Part shown: positions 44,207 through 53,701 of the stretch, piece by piece
How positions within the stretch are numbered: the stretch's first letter is position 1
Layout of the letters: each line of letters starts with the position of its first letter
NCBI RefSeq assembly: GCF_040499845.1
Contig: NZ_CP159342.1
Span: 3,472,001 to 3,536,000, forward strand
Length of the DNA: 64,000 bases
Source: Micromonospora sp. CCTCC AA 2012012
GTDB taxonomy: Bacteria; Actinomycetota; Actinomycetes; Mycobacteriales; Micromonosporaceae
Direction: 5' to 3'
Position numbers and translations under genes: made by a program
The notes under the pieces: model-generated
Told to the model about the DNA's origin: nothing
The model's database searches: none
What the model saw: only the letters and a program-made list of their open reading frames with translations

Positions 44207-44992
44207 ATGCCACAGCGTCGGCACGTGGCGCGCGCGGCCCTCACCGCAGCCGCCGCCACGGCCTGCCTCGCCTTCGCCGCCCCGGCCATGGCGACCGGCA
44301 ATCCGCACAACCCGCCGGGCGACAACGGCACCGTCAAGATCGACGGTGCGCCGTTCGAGGACAAGGTCGACAACCAGCCGCACGTCACCTGCGACTTCGA
44401 GCTGGAGTTCTTCAACTTCGACGAGGGCCAGAAGGCGAACATCACGCTCTGGGCCCAGCCGCCGTCGAGCAGCCCGAAGGACAAGGTCGTCTGGTCGAAG
44501 ACCGGCGTGCTGATCAGCGACGACCCGGCCTCCGGCGCGCAGAACGACCACGACGAGGTCATCAGGCTCTCCGCGAAGGACCTCGACCTGACCGGCCTGA
44601 CGCGGCACCCGAAGCAGGGCTACCACATCAAGCTCGATGTGGACCTGACCGACGGCAAGGCGTTCGACGACAAGCACAAGGTGTTCTGGCTCCAGCCGTG
44701 CGAGTCCACCGGGTCGCCGTCGCCGACGCCGACCCCGTCCACCCCGGGCGGGGAGACGCCGACCCCGACGCCGGGCGGCTCCGGGAACCCCTCGCAGAAC
44801 CCGTCGCAGAACCCGTCCGTCAACCCGTCGGGCCCGGCGGGCGGTGGTGGCGGCACCGGCACCGAGGGCGGCCTGCCGCTGACCGGCGTGGCGGCGACGA
44901 GCATCTCGCTGACCGGTCTCGCCCTGATCGTGGGTGGCGTCGTGCTGATGGCGCTGCGCCGCCGACGGGACAGGATCACCTTCACCAGCTGA
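44207..44992 (+). CDS. LPXTG-type cell-wall-anchored surface protein
   Basis: The protein has 261 residues from ATG 44207 with GGAGGA at the right distance. It contains a signal peptide ending near AMA, an extracellular domain (TVKIDGAPFEDKVDNQPHVTCDFELEFFNFDEG to FWLQPC) with two Cys that could pair, a Pro/Thr/Ser/Asn-rich stalk with short NPSQ repeats, and a sorting signal: LPLTG, hydrophobic helix and RRRRD tail. Sortase would link it to peptidoglycan. Function of the head domain unknown. Confidence 0.85.
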   Translation: MPQRRHVARAALTAAAATACLAFAAPAMATGNPHNPPGDNGTVKIDGAPFEDKVDNQPHVTCDFELEFFNFDEGQKANITLWAQPPSSSPKDKVVWSKTGVLISDDPASGAQNDHDEVIRLSAKDLDLTGLTRHPKQGYHIKLDVDLTDGKAFDDKHKVFWLQPCESTGSPSPTPTPSTPGGETPTPTPGGSGNPSQNPSQNPSVNPSGPAGGGGGTGTEGGLPLTGVAATSISLTGLALIVGGVVLMALRRRRDRITFTS

Positions 44993-45345
44993 CGCTCGGG
45001 TCCACGCCCGGACCGGCCGCCGGACCTCGTCCGGCGGCCGGTTCCGCATTTCCGGGCCGGCCACTGAACCGTCGGACGGGTTGATCCGTACTGACGGGTA
45101 ACCCGGTCGACGACGCCCGGAGATGGATCACATCATCGACGTTAATCGATTGCTTTGATGCGTACCTCCAGGTCAGGCGCGGTGGGCGGAGGCCGCGCGG
45201 GCGCGCGGTCGGTGCCCGGCGGCGGGCCTGGTGTCCTGGCATACGAGCGTACGGTTGCCGCCACGCTCGGCGGCGCGGGACAGTACGCCACATCAGCGGT
45301 GCCATCGACGCCGCCGCTCCCCCGGTCAACCCTGAGGAGATCGCG
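44993..45345. other. Intergenic region before the aldehyde dehydrogenase gene
   Basis: After the terminator, an AT-rich island contains TTAATCGATTGC (45142-45153) with the palindrome AATCGATT, which resembles LacI-family half-site cores. It may be part of the aldehyde dehydrogenase promoter region, but no -35/-10 pair is convincing. GAGGAGA (45334-45340) is the ribosome site of the next gene. Confidence 0.4.
45011..45043 (+). terminator. Terminator of the LPLTG-protein gene
   Basis: A stem of 14-15 bp (GACCGGCCGCCGGAC with its complement) and a CTC loop lies 18 nt after the stop. Confidence 0.75.
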
Positions 45346-46911
45346 ATGGCTCTCAGACTCGCCGACGGCACCGCCTGGTCCGACACCCTCGCCCGGGCGG
45401 TGGCCGCCACCCCGGAGGCCTTCGGGTCCTCGGCCGACGGCCGGACCCGGCTGCACAACCTGATCGAGGGTGACTGGCGCGCGGTCGGCGCACCCACCCC
45501 GGTCCGCACCCCGGTCGACAACACCGTCCTGGTCGACCTGGCCCGCCTCGACGCCGACTCGGCCCGCGCCGCCGTCGCGCACGCCGCCGCCGCGCACCGG
45601 GACTGGGCGCAGACCCCGCTCGCCGAGCGCAAGGCCCGGGTCACCGACGCCCTGGACGCCCTCACCGCCCACCGCGACCTGCTCGCCATGCTGCTGGTCT
45701 GGGAGATCGGCAAGCCGTGGCGGCTGGCCTGCGCCGACGTGGACCGCGCGCTGGACGGCGTCCGCTGGTACGTCCAGGAGATCGACCGGATGCTCGCCGA
45801 CGGGCGGGAGCCGCTGCCCGGACCGGTCAGCAACATCGCCTCCTGGAACTACCCGATGAGCGTGCTGGTCCACGCCGAACTGGTGCAGCTCCTCGCCGGC
45901 AACGCGGTGATCGCCAAGACGCCGTCCCAGGGCGGCGCGGTCTGCCTCACCGTCGCGCACGCGCTGATGCGTCGGGCCGGGCTGCCCGCCACGCTGCTCT
46001 CCGGCAGCGGCGAGGAACTCTCCGAGGTGCTCGTCCGCGCCCCCGAGATCGGCGCGGTCGCCTTCGTCGGCGGCCGCTCCAACGGCGGCAAGGTCGCCGC
46101 CGCGCTGCTCGACTCCGACAAGCGGCACTTCATCGAGCAGGAGGGCCTCAACGCCTGGGGCATCTGGGACTTCTCCCAGTGGGACCTGCTCGCCGCCCAC
46201 CTGAAGAAGGGCTTCGAGTACGGCAAGCAGCGCTGCACCGCGTACCCGCGGTTCGTGGTCCAGCGCGACCTGGTCGACGAGTTCCTCGACATGTACCTGC
46301 CGGTGGTCCGCTCGGTCCGCTTCGGCCACCCGCTCGCCGTGGACGAGAGCTGGCAGGCCGGCGACCCGCTGCCCGAGCTGGACTTCGGCCCGCTGATCAG
46401 CGGCGCCAAGGCCGACGAGCTGCGCCGCAAGGTTGACGAGGCGGTACGCGGCGGCGCGGTGCCGCTGCACCGGGGCAAGCTCGACGGCGCGCCCTTCCTC
46501 GACGGCCAGGACACCTCCGCGTACGTGGCGCCGGCCGTGCTGCTCGCCCCGCCCGGCCGGTCCCGGCTGATGCACGCCGAGCCGTTCGGGCCGGTCGACA
46601 CCATCGTCGTGGTGGACACCACCGACGAGCTGCTGGCCGCCATGAACGCCTCCAACGGCGCCCTGGTCGCGTCGCTGGCCTGCGACGACACCGACGAGGC
46701 GGCGAAGCTGGCGGTCGACCTCCAGGCGTTCAAGGTGGGCATCAACAAGCCCCGCTCCCGGGGTGACCGGGACGAGCCGTTCGGCGGCCGGGGCGCCTCC
46801 TGGAAGGGTGCCTTCGTCGGCGGCGACCTGCTGGTGCAGGCGGTCACCGTGGGCGGCGACAGCCGGCTCTACGGCAACTTCCCGGACTACAGCAGCTACC
46901 CGGCCACCTGA
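45346..46911 (+). CDS. Aldehyde dehydrogenase
   Basis: The protein has 521 residues of the NAD(P)-dependent ALDH superfamily. Catalytic Cys297 (GKQRCTAYPR) and general base Glu266 (IEQEGLNAWG) are present, with the substrate-side Asn in ASWNYPMS. The Gly-rich cofactor turn is unusual (FVGGRSNGGKVAA). It is longer than the typical 490 residues because of an N-terminal extension. The aldehyde substrate cannot be told. A strong terminator follows, so it is monocistronic. Confidence 0.9.
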   Translation: MALRLADGTAWSDTLARAVAATPEAFGSSADGRTRLHNLIEGDWRAVGAPTPVRTPVDNTVLVDLARLDADSARAAVAHAAAAHRDWAQTPLAERKARVTDALDALTAHRDLLAMLLVWEIGKPWRLACADVDRALDGVRWYVQEIDRMLADGREPLPGPVSNIASWNYPMSVLVHAELVQLLAGNAVIAKTPSQGGAVCLTVAHALMRRAGLPATLLSGSGEELSEVLVRAPEIGAVAFVGGRSNGGKVAAALLDSDKRHFIEQEGLNAWGIWDFSQWDLLAAHLKKGFEYGKQRCTAYPRFVVQRDLVDEFLDMYLPVVRSVRFGHPLAVDESWQAGDPLPELDFGPLISGAKADELRRKVDEAVRGGAVPLHRGKLDGAPFLDGQDTSAYVAPAVLLAPPGRSRLMHAEPFGPVDTIVVVDTTDELLAAMNASNGALVASLACDDTDEAAKLAVDLQAFKVGINKPRSRGDRDEPFGGRGASWKGAFVGGDLLVQAVTVGGDSRLYGNFPDYSSYPAT

Positions 46912-46923
46912 CCCTCGCTCCAC

Positions 46924-46960
46924 GACGAACAGGGCCCCCGCACCGGGGGCCCTGCTCGTC
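46924..46960 (+). terminator. Terminator of the aldehyde dehydrogenase gene
   Basis: A 10-bp core stem (CAGGGCCCCC) extended by five more pairs after a mismatch, with a 5-nt loop, starts 12 nt after the stop. Confidence 0.8.
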
Positions 46961-47090
46961 CCACCGCCTCCGCACCGGAGGTCGGCCCGATGGCGCCGGA
47001 ACTCCCGACGCCGGTAGGGGCCGCCGGTCGGACCCCGCCGGTGCCGCGCCGTTGCGACACCGCCGGAGGCCGCGACCCGCGACCGTCAGC

Positions 47091-48170
47091 TCAGTGCGAC
47101 CGCTCCGCCGGCACCGTCGCGGTGCGGGGCGGCCCGACCCCGCTGCCCAGCGGCACCGTGACCGTCAGCACGGCACCGTCCCGCTCGACCGGGGTCGGCC
47201 GGCCCAGCCGGGCCAGGGTCCGCAGCATCGGCGCGTTCTCCGCCTGGACGTGCAGCGTCAGGGCGGCGTACCCGACGCGCTCGGCGTGCCCGACCAGGCG
47301 ACGCAGCAGCGCGGTGCCGAGGCCACGGCGCTGCCAGTCGTCCCGCACCAGCAACGCCACCTCGGCCTCGTCACCCTCGCCGAGCAGGTTCGCCATCGCG
47401 ACCACCGACTCCGCCTCCCCGCCGGAGCCGGTGGCCGTCGCGACCAGGGTGAGCCCCCGCGCCGGCTCCAGCAGCCGACGCAGCCGGGATGCCGGCGGGC
47501 AGGTCACGCCGCTCAGGTAACGCCGCTGCCGGCTGCGGGCCGAGCACCCCGCGTGCAGCTGCACCACGCCCGGCAGGTCGTCCGCGGTCGCCGGTCGGAG
47601 CAGCAGCTCCGCGCCGTCCGGCAGCAGCAGGGTGACCTGGTCCGCCGCCCGGCGGGCCACGGTGGCCGCCAGCTCGACGAGCGCCTGCGCCCGGGCGTAC
47701 TCCGCGGGGGTGAAGCTGGGCGCGCAGCGGCGCAGCTCGAACGACCCGCCGGTGGGATCGGCCAGCAGCATGCTGGTCGGGCCGATCCCCGACCGGGCCC
47801 CGGGCGACACCGGACGCCAGGTCACCGCGTCCGCGCCGAGCAGGGCGCGCAGCGTCTCCCCGGTCGCGTCCGGATCCCGGACCAGCCGGGTGGCCAGGCC
47901 GAGCACCCGGGTCGGCTGGTCGACCAGGCCGCGCGCCTCGCTGCGCGCCACCCAGCAGTCCCGCCCCCGGCCCCGCTCGACCGCGGCCAGCAGGTCGGCC
48001 TCGTCGAGGTGCTCGGGCGCGTCGACGAGGAAGTCGTCGACGGCCCCCACCTCGGTCGTGTGCACCTGCACGGTGAGGATGTTGACCCCGCGCAACGCGA
48101 GGCTCGCCGTGAGCACCGACAGGTAACCCGGCCGGTCGTCCACGGTGGCTCTGATCCGCCACAGCGCCAT
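47091..48170 (-). CDS. ACT-domain protein fused to a GNAT acetyltransferase domain
   Basis: The protein has 359 residues from ATG 48170 (GGGAG upstream). Residues 1-75 are an ACT domain (RIRATVDDRPGYLSVLTASLALRGVNIL), which normally binds amino acids. A middle region of unknown fold follows. Residues about 205-345 are a GNAT domain (LRPATADDLPGVVQLH, then VALLVRDDWQRRGLGTALLRRLV). An amino-acid-controlled acetyltransferase is a reasonable inference. The next gene upstream is another ACT protein. Confidence 0.8.
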   Translation of the reverse strand: MALWRIRATVDDRPGYLSVLTASLALRGVNILTVQVHTTEVGAVDDFLVDAPEHLDEADLLAAVERGRGRDCWVARSEARGLVDQPTRVLGLATRLVRDPDATGETLRALLGADAVTWRPVSPGARSGIGPTSMLLADPTGGSFELRRCAPSFTPAEYARAQALVELAATVARRAADQVTLLLPDGAELLLRPATADDLPGVVQLHAGCSARSRQRRYLSGVTCPPASRLRRLLEPARGLTLVATATGSGGEAESVVAMANLLGEGDEAEVALLVRDDWQRRGLGTALLRRLVGHAERVGYAALTLHVQAENAPMLRTLARLGRPTPVERDGAVLTVTVPLGSGVGPPRTATVPAERSH

Positions 48171-48261
48171 GGTTGGCTCCCTTCCCCCGGTCCTCACCCT
48201 GCCGGCCGGCTGTTGCCGGCCCGTTGCCCGACGGTGACGGCCCGGGAACCGTTTCCCCGGC

Positions 48262-48966
48262 TCAGGTGCCGGTGACCACCGCCGGCCCGCCGACCAGGTC
48301 GAGCCGGTCACCGAGAATCACCGCACCGGCGCGGACGAGCTGCGCCAGCCGGTCCACCTCGGTGGAGTGGAACGCGGCGGCGGTCAGCGGCTCGGTGTGC
48401 TCCCGGGCCACCACCAGCACCAGCCCCGCCCGCCCGAACGGCGCGACCGCGTAGTGGGTGCCGTCCGGGGCGGTCATCGACCGGGCGCGCAGCGGGGTCA
48501 CCTCCGGCAGTCGCGGCGGGACCGGCGCCCGCCAGCTCGCGTGCCCGACCGTCGCCCCGCTCGCGCCGCCGCTGCGCGCGGCCCAGTCCAGGGGTACGAC
48601 CGCGGCCACCGCCCAGTCCGCGGCGAGCAGCCCCGGCACCGCGTCGACCAGGGTGGCGACCCCGTCGGTCGGGTTGGCCGCGATCTGCGCCAGCAGTTCG
48701 GCGTCCTGCCCGGTGGTGGTCGGCGTGCCGATCGCCCGCCACACCCCGTCCACCCGGACACCGGGGATGGCGGCGAGGCCGGCGAGGAGCCGCTCCACCC
48801 GGGCCGCCCCCGGCCAGACCACGGTGAAGTCGTCGACGGCCCGCCCACCGAGCCGCTCCAGCACCACCACCTGGACGATGTCCGCCCCGGAGACGCCCAG
48901 CGTCCGGGCCACCTGGCCGAGCGTGCCGGGCCGGTCCGGCAGGGTCACCCGAACTCTCAGCAACAT
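48262..48966 (-). CDS. ACT-domain protein of unknown function
   Basis: The protein has 234 residues from ATG 48966 (GGAGGG upstream). The N-terminal ACT domain (VRVTLPDRPGTLGQVARTLGVSGADIVQVVVLE) is followed by a region with GAF-like spacing (PDGTHYAVAPFGRAGLVLVVARE, then HSTEVDRLAQLVRAGAVIL). It lies 91 nt upstream of the ACT-GNAT gene in the same direction, probably in one operon, and may be its sensor partner. Confidence 0.75.
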   Translation of the reverse strand: MLLRVRVTLPDRPGTLGQVARTLGVSGADIVQVVVLERLGGRAVDDFTVVWPGAARVERLLAGLAAIPGVRVDGVWRAIGTPTTTGQDAELLAQIAANPTDGVATLVDAVPGLLAADWAVAAVVPLDWAARSGGASGATVGHASWRAPVPPRLPEVTPLRARSMTAPDGTHYAVAPFGRAGLVLVVAREHTEPLTAAAFHSTEVDRLAQLVRAGAVILGDRLDLVGGPAVVTGT

Positions 48967-49004
48967 GTCTGGTCCCTCCGCTCGGCGGGCCGGCCCTACG
49001 CGGC

Positions 49005-49029
49005 CGGCAGGCTGGGACCCAGCCTGCCG
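49005..49029 (-). promoter_or_regulatory. Tight inverted repeat in the ACT-gene leader
   Basis: Arms CGGCAGGCTGGG and CCCAGCCTGCCG are separated by one base, about 40 nt before the ATG. It could be a leader hairpin or an operator; the position upstream of an amino-acid-sensing gene is suggestive only. Confidence 0.4.
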
Positions 49030-49082
49030 ACCGACCGTTTCGCCCCTGTTGCCGCGGCATGTCCCGGGCGGAAAATCCCGCC

Positions 49083-49111
49083 TTGACAACACGGCTGAGC
49101 TGCCATCAACT
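49083..49111 (+). promoter_or_regulatory. Promoter of the phosphotransferase gene, probably leaderless
   Basis: A perfect -35 TTGACA (49083-49088), 17-bp spacer, -10-like TCAACT (49106-49111), then 6 nt and ATG 49118. There is no Shine-Dalgarno site, so the transcript probably begins at the ATG. Confidence 0.65.
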
Positions 49112-49117
49112 ATTCGG

Positions 49118-50206
49118 ATGACCGAGCCGGCCGTCGACGCTGCCCAGACCACGACCGGACCAGGCTCCGGCCGACCGCCGAAGGGCGTGGACCTCGACCG
49201 GCTCGCCGGCTATCTCGCCGAGCACCGGCCCGAGCTGGCCACCGGACCGCTGCAGGCCCGGCTGATCGCCGGCGGCAAGTCCAACCTGACCTACCTGCTG
49301 CGCGCCGGCGACCGGGAGCTGGTGCTGCGCCGGCCGCCGCTCGGGCACGTGCTGGCCACCGCGCACGACATGGCCCGTGAGCACCGGGTGATCTCCGCGC
49401 TGGCACCCACCGGGGTCCCCGTCCCGGCGGCCCTGCTGTTCTGCGCCGACGAGGCGGTGATCGGCGCGCCCTTCTATCTGATGGAGAAGGTCGACGGCGA
49501 GGTCTACCGGAGCCGGACGCAGACCGACCCGCTCACCGACGGGCAGCGACGCGACCTGGCCATGGCGATGATGGACACCCTCGCCGCGCTGCACATGGTC
49601 GAACCGGCCGCGGCCGGGCTGGCCGACTTCGGCCGCCCCGAGGGCTACCTCGGCCGGCAGGTGCGCCGCTGGGCCGGCCAGCTCGACCGCTCCCGCAGCC
49701 GCGAGCTGCCGGGCATCGACGAGCTGCGCGACGCGCTCGCCGACACCGTCCCCGAGGGGGCGAACGCGGGGCGGATCGTGCACGGCGACTACCGGCTGGA
49801 CAACCTGATGGCCACCGTCGACCCGGTCTCCGTCCGGGCGGTGCTGGACTGGGAGATGGCCACCCTCGGCGACCCCCTCGCCGACCTGGGGCTGCTGCTG
49901 ACGTACTGGAGCGTGCTCGGCGACAGTGACCTCGCCGAGGGCAACCCGGTGGCCGACGGCATCGGCCCCCGCGCCGGCTTCCCCACCGGGGACGAGCTGA
50001 TCGCCCGGTACGCCGGCCGCAGCGACGTCGACGTCGGCCCGCTGCACTGGCACGTGGCGCTCGGCTGCTTCAAGCTCGCGGTCATCTGCGAGGGCATCCA
50101 CTACCGGCACACCCTCGGCCAGACACTCGGCGGCGGCTTCGACCGGATCGGCGAGATGGTCGCTCCCCTGGTCGACCACGGCCTGCACGCCGTCCGGGAG
50201 AAGTGA
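49118..50206 (+). CDS. APH-family phosphotransferase (ACAD10/11-like)
   Basis: The protein has 362 residues from ATG 49118. Kinase-like fold: nucleotide-binding IAGGKSNLTYLL, ELVLRRPP with the Lys/Arg of strand 3, catalytic HGDYRLDNLM and metal-binding DWEMATLGDPLADLG. This sequence set matches the phosphotransferases related to human ACAD10/11 that are linked to acyl-CoA or 4-hydroxy acid metabolism rather than antibiotic resistance. It stands alone between the ACT genes and cebR. Confidence 0.87.
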   Translation: MTEPAVDAAQTTTGPGSGRPPKGVDLDRLAGYLAEHRPELATGPLQARLIAGGKSNLTYLLRAGDRELVLRRPPLGHVLATAHDMAREHRVISALAPTGVPVPAALLFCADEAVIGAPFYLMEKVDGEVYRSRTQTDPLTDGQRRDLAMAMMDTLAALHMVEPAAAGLADFGRPEGYLGRQVRRWAGQLDRSRSRELPGIDELRDALADTVPEGANAGRIVHGDYRLDNLMATVDPVSVRAVLDWEMATLGDPLADLGLLLTYWSVLGDSDLAEGNPVADGIGPRAGFPTGDELIARYAGRSDVDVGPLHWHVALGCFKLAVICEGIHYRHTLGQTLGGGFDRIGEMVAPLVDHGLHAVREK

Positions 50207-50230
50207 CGGGCCTCCCCGGCGCGGCCCGGG

Positions 50231-51277
50231 TCAGGCCGAGGCGCGGTGGATGAGCTTGGTGTCGAGCAGGACGTGGGGGGACGGGACGTCCTCGCCGCGG
50301 ATGCGGGAGACCAGGAGCCGGGCCATCTGCCGGCCCATCTCCTCCACCGGCTGGAAGACCGTGGTGAGTGGCGGCTCGGCCTGCCGGGCGATCGGGGCGT
50401 CGTCGAAGCCGACCACGGCCACGTCCTCCGGCACCCGGCGACCCGCCTCGCGCAGCGTCCGCAGGGCGCCGAACGCCATCAGGTCGGAGGCGGCGAAGAC
50501 CGCGTCCAGGTCCGGGCAGACCTCCAGCAGCCGACGCATGCAGGCGGTGCCGCTGCCCTCGCTGAAGTCGCCGTACGCGATGAGGTCCGGATTGACCTCA
50601 CCGCCCGCGGCCCGGACGGCCTCCTTGTAGCCGGACAACCGGGCCAGGCCGGCGCCCATGTCCTGCGGGCCGGCGATGGTGGCGATCCGCCGCCGTCCCC
50701 GGGAGAACAGGTGCGCCACCGCCTGCCGGGCACCGCCGACGTTGTCCATGTCGACGAACCAGGTGGGCTGGGCGTCCGGGTGCAGCATCCGGGCCGGTCG
50801 GCCGCCGAGCACGGCGGGCAGGCCGCGCTCCTCCAGCAGGGTGGGCAGCGGGTCGGAGTCGTGCAGCGAGAGCAGCAGGACCCCGTCGACGTGCTGGTTG
50901 GTCAGGTGGTGCTCGACCCGTTCCCGCTCGATCGGCGACTGGACCATGGCCAACCAGAGCTGCATCGGGGTCTCCAGCAGCCCGGAGCTGACGCCCCGGA
51001 CGATGCCGGCGAAGAACGGCTCGGTGAAGACCCGCTCCCCCGACTCGGAGACCACCAGCGCGACCGAGTCGGTCCGCTGGGTGACCAGGGCCCGGGCCGC
51101 CCGGTTCGGGACGTACCCCAGCTCGGCGATGGCCTGTTGGACCGCGGCCCGGGCCTCCGGGCTGACCTGGGGCGAGCCGTTGACCACGCGGGAGACCGTG
51201 CCGCGGCCGACGCCGGCGCGGGCCGCGACCGCGTCGAGGGTCGGGCGCCCGAGCGACCGCGTGCGCTGCGTTGTCAT
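50231..51277 (-). CDS. cebR: LacI-family repressor CebR (cellobiose-responsive)
   Basis: The protein has 348 residues. N-terminal helix-turn-helix PTLDAVAARAGVGRGTVSRVVNGSPQVS, a hinge with PNRAARALVTQRT, then a periplasmic-binding-type effector domain. Its location at the end of cebEFG-bglC and the presence of CebR-type palindromes near cebE and the cellulase identify it as CebR, which releases DNA on binding cello-oligosaccharides in Streptomyces. GGAGGAG precedes the ATG. An 85-bp gap separates it from bglC. Confidence 0.92.
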   Translation of the reverse strand: MTTQRTRSLGRPTLDAVAARAGVGRGTVSRVVNGSPQVSPEARAAVQQAIAELGYVPNRAARALVTQRTDSVALVVSESGERVFTEPFFAGIVRGVSSGLLETPMQLWLAMVQSPIERERVEHHLTNQHVDGVLLLSLHDSDPLPTLLEERGLPAVLGGRPARMLHPDAQPTWFVDMDNVGGARQAVAHLFSRGRRRIATIAGPQDMGAGLARLSGYKEAVRAAGGEVNPDLIAYGDFSEGSGTACMRRLLEVCPDLDAVFAASDLMAFGALRTLREAGRRVPEDVAVVGFDDAPIARQAEPPLTTVFQPVEEMGRQMARLLVSRIRGEDVPSPHVLLDTKLIHRASA

Positions 51278-51362
51278 CGTGTGCTGCTCCTCCGACGTCG
51301 GACGGACCCGGCACCTGGTGAGGCGTCGGTGCCGGGCCGTCCGTTACTGGCTGGCCCAGAGC

Positions 51363-52796
51363 CTATTGTGCGGCCAGACCGTTGCGTCGGATCACCTCGG
51401 CGTACCAGCGGGCGCTGGACTTGGGGATGCGGACCTGCGTGTCGTAGTCGACGTGGACCATGCCGAACCGCTTGGTGTAACCCCAGGCCCACTCGAAGTT
51501 GTCCATCAGTGACCAGGCGAAATAGCCCTTCAGGGGCACCCCGGCGGTGATCGCGGCGTGCGCGGCGCGCAGGTGCGCGTCGAAGTACGCCAGCCGGTCG
51601 GTGTCGTCGACCCGACCGTTGACCACCGTGTCGACGAAGGCGGAACCGTTCTCGGTGATGTAGAGCGGCAGGTCCGTGTAGTCGCGGTGCACCCGTTCCA
51701 GCGTCTCGACCAGGCCGGGCGCGTCGATCTCCCAGTCCATGTCGGTCACCGGCACACCCCGGGTGACGAAGCGGACGTCCTCGCTGCCCGGCCAGCACGA
51801 CGGCGACCGCCAGTACGCCTCCGGCTCGGCCCCCTCGACCGGGGCGGCGACCACGTGCCGGCTGTAGTAGTTGATCCCCACCACGTCCAGCGGCGTGGAG
51901 ATCACCGCCAGGTCGCCGTCGCGGACGTGCCCGAAGTCGGTGACCTGAGCCAGGTCGGCCCGCAGGTCCGCCGGGTACGACCCGCGCAGCACCGGGTCGA
52001 GGAAGAACCGGTTCGCCAGCCCGTCGATGCGGCGGGCCGCGTCGACGTCCGCCACCGAGTCGGACGCCGGGGTGACCGGATAGAGGTTGAGCGTGATGCC
52101 GAGCTGGGCGTCGGGCCGGGACGCCCGCAGCGCCTGCACCGCCAGCCCGTGACCGAGCATCAGGTGGTGCCCGGCCCGGACGGCGTCCCCGCCGTCCGAG
52201 CGCCCCGGCGCGTGCACGCCGGAGCCGTAGCCGAGGAACGCCGAGCACCACGGCTCGTTGAGCGTGGTGAAGTACTTCACCCGGTCACCGAGGGCGTCGG
52301 CGACGAGCTGCGAGTAGTCGGCGAACCGGGCGGCGGTGTCCCGGGCCGGCCAGCCGCCGGCGTCCTCCAGCGGCTGGGGCAGGTCCCAGTGGTAGAGGGT
52401 GAGCCACGGCTCGATCCCCTGGCCCAGCAGCTCGTCGACCAGCCGCCGGTAGAAGTCCAACCCTTCCGGGTTCGCCGCGCCCGTGCCGCCCGGCTGCACC
52501 CGCGACCAGGACACCGAGAACCGGTACGACTTCAGCCCCAGGTCGGCCATCAGCCGCACGTCGTCGGTCATCCGGTGGTAGTGGTCGCAGGCCACGTCCC
52601 CGGTGTGCCCGGCCACCGTCCGGCCCTCGGTGTGGCTGAAGGTGTCCCAGATCGACGGGGTCCGGCCGCCCTCGGCCGCCGCCCCCTCGATCTGGTACGC
52701 CGCGGTCGCCGCGCCCCAGAGGAAGCCGGGCGGGAAGGTGAGTTCCGGGCCCTGGTCGAGGAGGCCGACGGCGGGCGGGCTGGCTGGGTTGCTCAC
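51363..52796 (-). CDS. bglC: GH1 beta-glucosidase BglC
   Basis: The protein has 477 residues from GTG 52796, which overlaps the cebG stop by 4 bp. GH1 marks: [18 protein letters not shown] at the N-terminus, acid/base Glu181 in TLNEP and nucleophile Glu382 in ITENG. There is no signal peptide, so it cleaves imported cellobiose in the cytosol. Confidence 0.95.
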   Translation of the reverse strand: MSNPASPPAVGLLDQGPELTFPPGFLWGAATAAYQIEGAAAEGGRTPSIWDTFSHTEGRTVAGHTGDVACDHYHRMTDDVRLMADLGLKSYRFSVSWSRVQPGGTGAANPEGLDFYRRLVDELLGQGIEPWLTLYHWDLPQPLEDAGGWPARDTAARFADYSQLVADALGDRVKYFTTLNEPWCSAFLGYGSGVHAPGRSDGGDAVRAGHHLMLGHGLAVQALRASRPDAQLGITLNLYPVTPASDSVADVDAARRIDGLANRFFLDPVLRGSYPADLRADLAQVTDFGHVRDGDLAVISTPLDVVGINYYSRHVVAAPVEGAEPEAYWRSPSCWPGSEDVRFVTRGVPVTDMDWEIDAPGLVETLERVHRDYTDLPLYITENGSAFVDTVVNGRVDDTDRLAYFDAHLRAAHAAITAGVPLKGYFAWSLMDNFEWAWGYTKRFGMVHVDYDTQVRIPKSSARWYAEVIRRNGLAAQ

Positions 52797-53692
52797 GACT
52801 TGACGGCGCCTTCCATGATTCCGCCGATGATCTGGCGGCCGAACAGGACGAACACGACGAACAGCGGCAGGGTGGCGATCAACGTACCGGCGAAGATCTG
52901 GGAGTTGTCGGCGAAGTAGGCGGTGTTGAGGCTGCGCAGCGAGATCTGCACGGTCGGGTTGTTCGGGTCGGCCAGCACCACGAAGGGCCAGAAGAACTGG
53001 TTCCACTGTTCCATGAAGGTGAGCAGGCCGAGCACCGCGGCGGCGGGGCGCAGGGCCGGCGCCACCACGTGCCAGTACACCTTCCAGGTGGAGCAGCCGT
53101 CCACCCGGGCGGCCTCGATCAGTTCGTTCGGCACGGCCTGCTCGGCGTACTGGCGCATCATGAAGATCCCGAAGCCGCCGATCAGGAACGGGACGGTGAC
53201 CGAGGGCATGGTGTTCAGCCAGTCGAGCTTCGCCATCAGGATGTAGAGCGGCAGCACGCCGAGCTGGATCGGCACCATCATCGAGGCGAGGATGATCAGC
53301 AGCAGCGCGCTCTTGCCCCGGAAGCGGAGCTTGGCGAAGGCGAAGCCGGCCAGCGAGCCGAAGAAGACCGTCGCCACGGTGATCGTGCCGGAGACCAGGA
53401 ACGAGTTCAGCAGGCCCTTGACGATGTTGGCGTCGCCGTTGGCGAGCACCCGCTGGATGTTGTCGCCGAGCTTGCCGCCGGGCAGGAACGGCGGCGGCCA
53501 GGAGTTCGCCGCGTCGTTGGTCCGCGAGGCGATCACGATCATCCAGTAGAACGGGAAGAGCGAGAGGATCACCCCGAGGACCAGGCCGAACCAGGTCAGC
53601 GGGCTGGCCTTCCAGAGGCGCTCGGCGGAGTGGCCGGAGGGGCGCGTCTTCGCGCCGGGACGGACGGGCGGGCAGAGCGTGGTGGTCGTCAT
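52793..53692 (-). CDS. cebG: Cellobiose ABC transporter permease CebG
   Basis: The protein has 299 residues, six transmembrane helices and the inner-membrane permease EAA-type motif ([30 protein letters not shown]). It pairs with CebF 9 nt upstream. No ATPase gene is encoded here; in Streptomyces the shared MsiK ATPase serves this system, and the same is likely. Confidence 0.93.
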   Translation of the reverse strand: MTTTTLCPPVRPGAKTRPSGHSAERLWKASPLTWFGLVLGVILSLFPFYWMIVIASRTNDAANSWPPPFLPGGKLGDNIQRVLANGDANIVKGLLNSFLVSGTITVATVFFGSLAGFAFAKLRFRGKSALLLIILASMMVPIQLGVLPLYILMAKLDWLNTMPSVTVPFLIGGFGIFMMRQYAEQAVPNELIEAARVDGCSTWKVYWHVVAPALRPAAAVLGLLTFMEQWNQFFWPFVVLADPNNPTVQISLRSLNTAYFADNSQIFAGTLIATLPLFVVFVLFGRQIIGGIMEGAVKS

Positions 53693-53701
53693 CTCGTCAC
53701 C

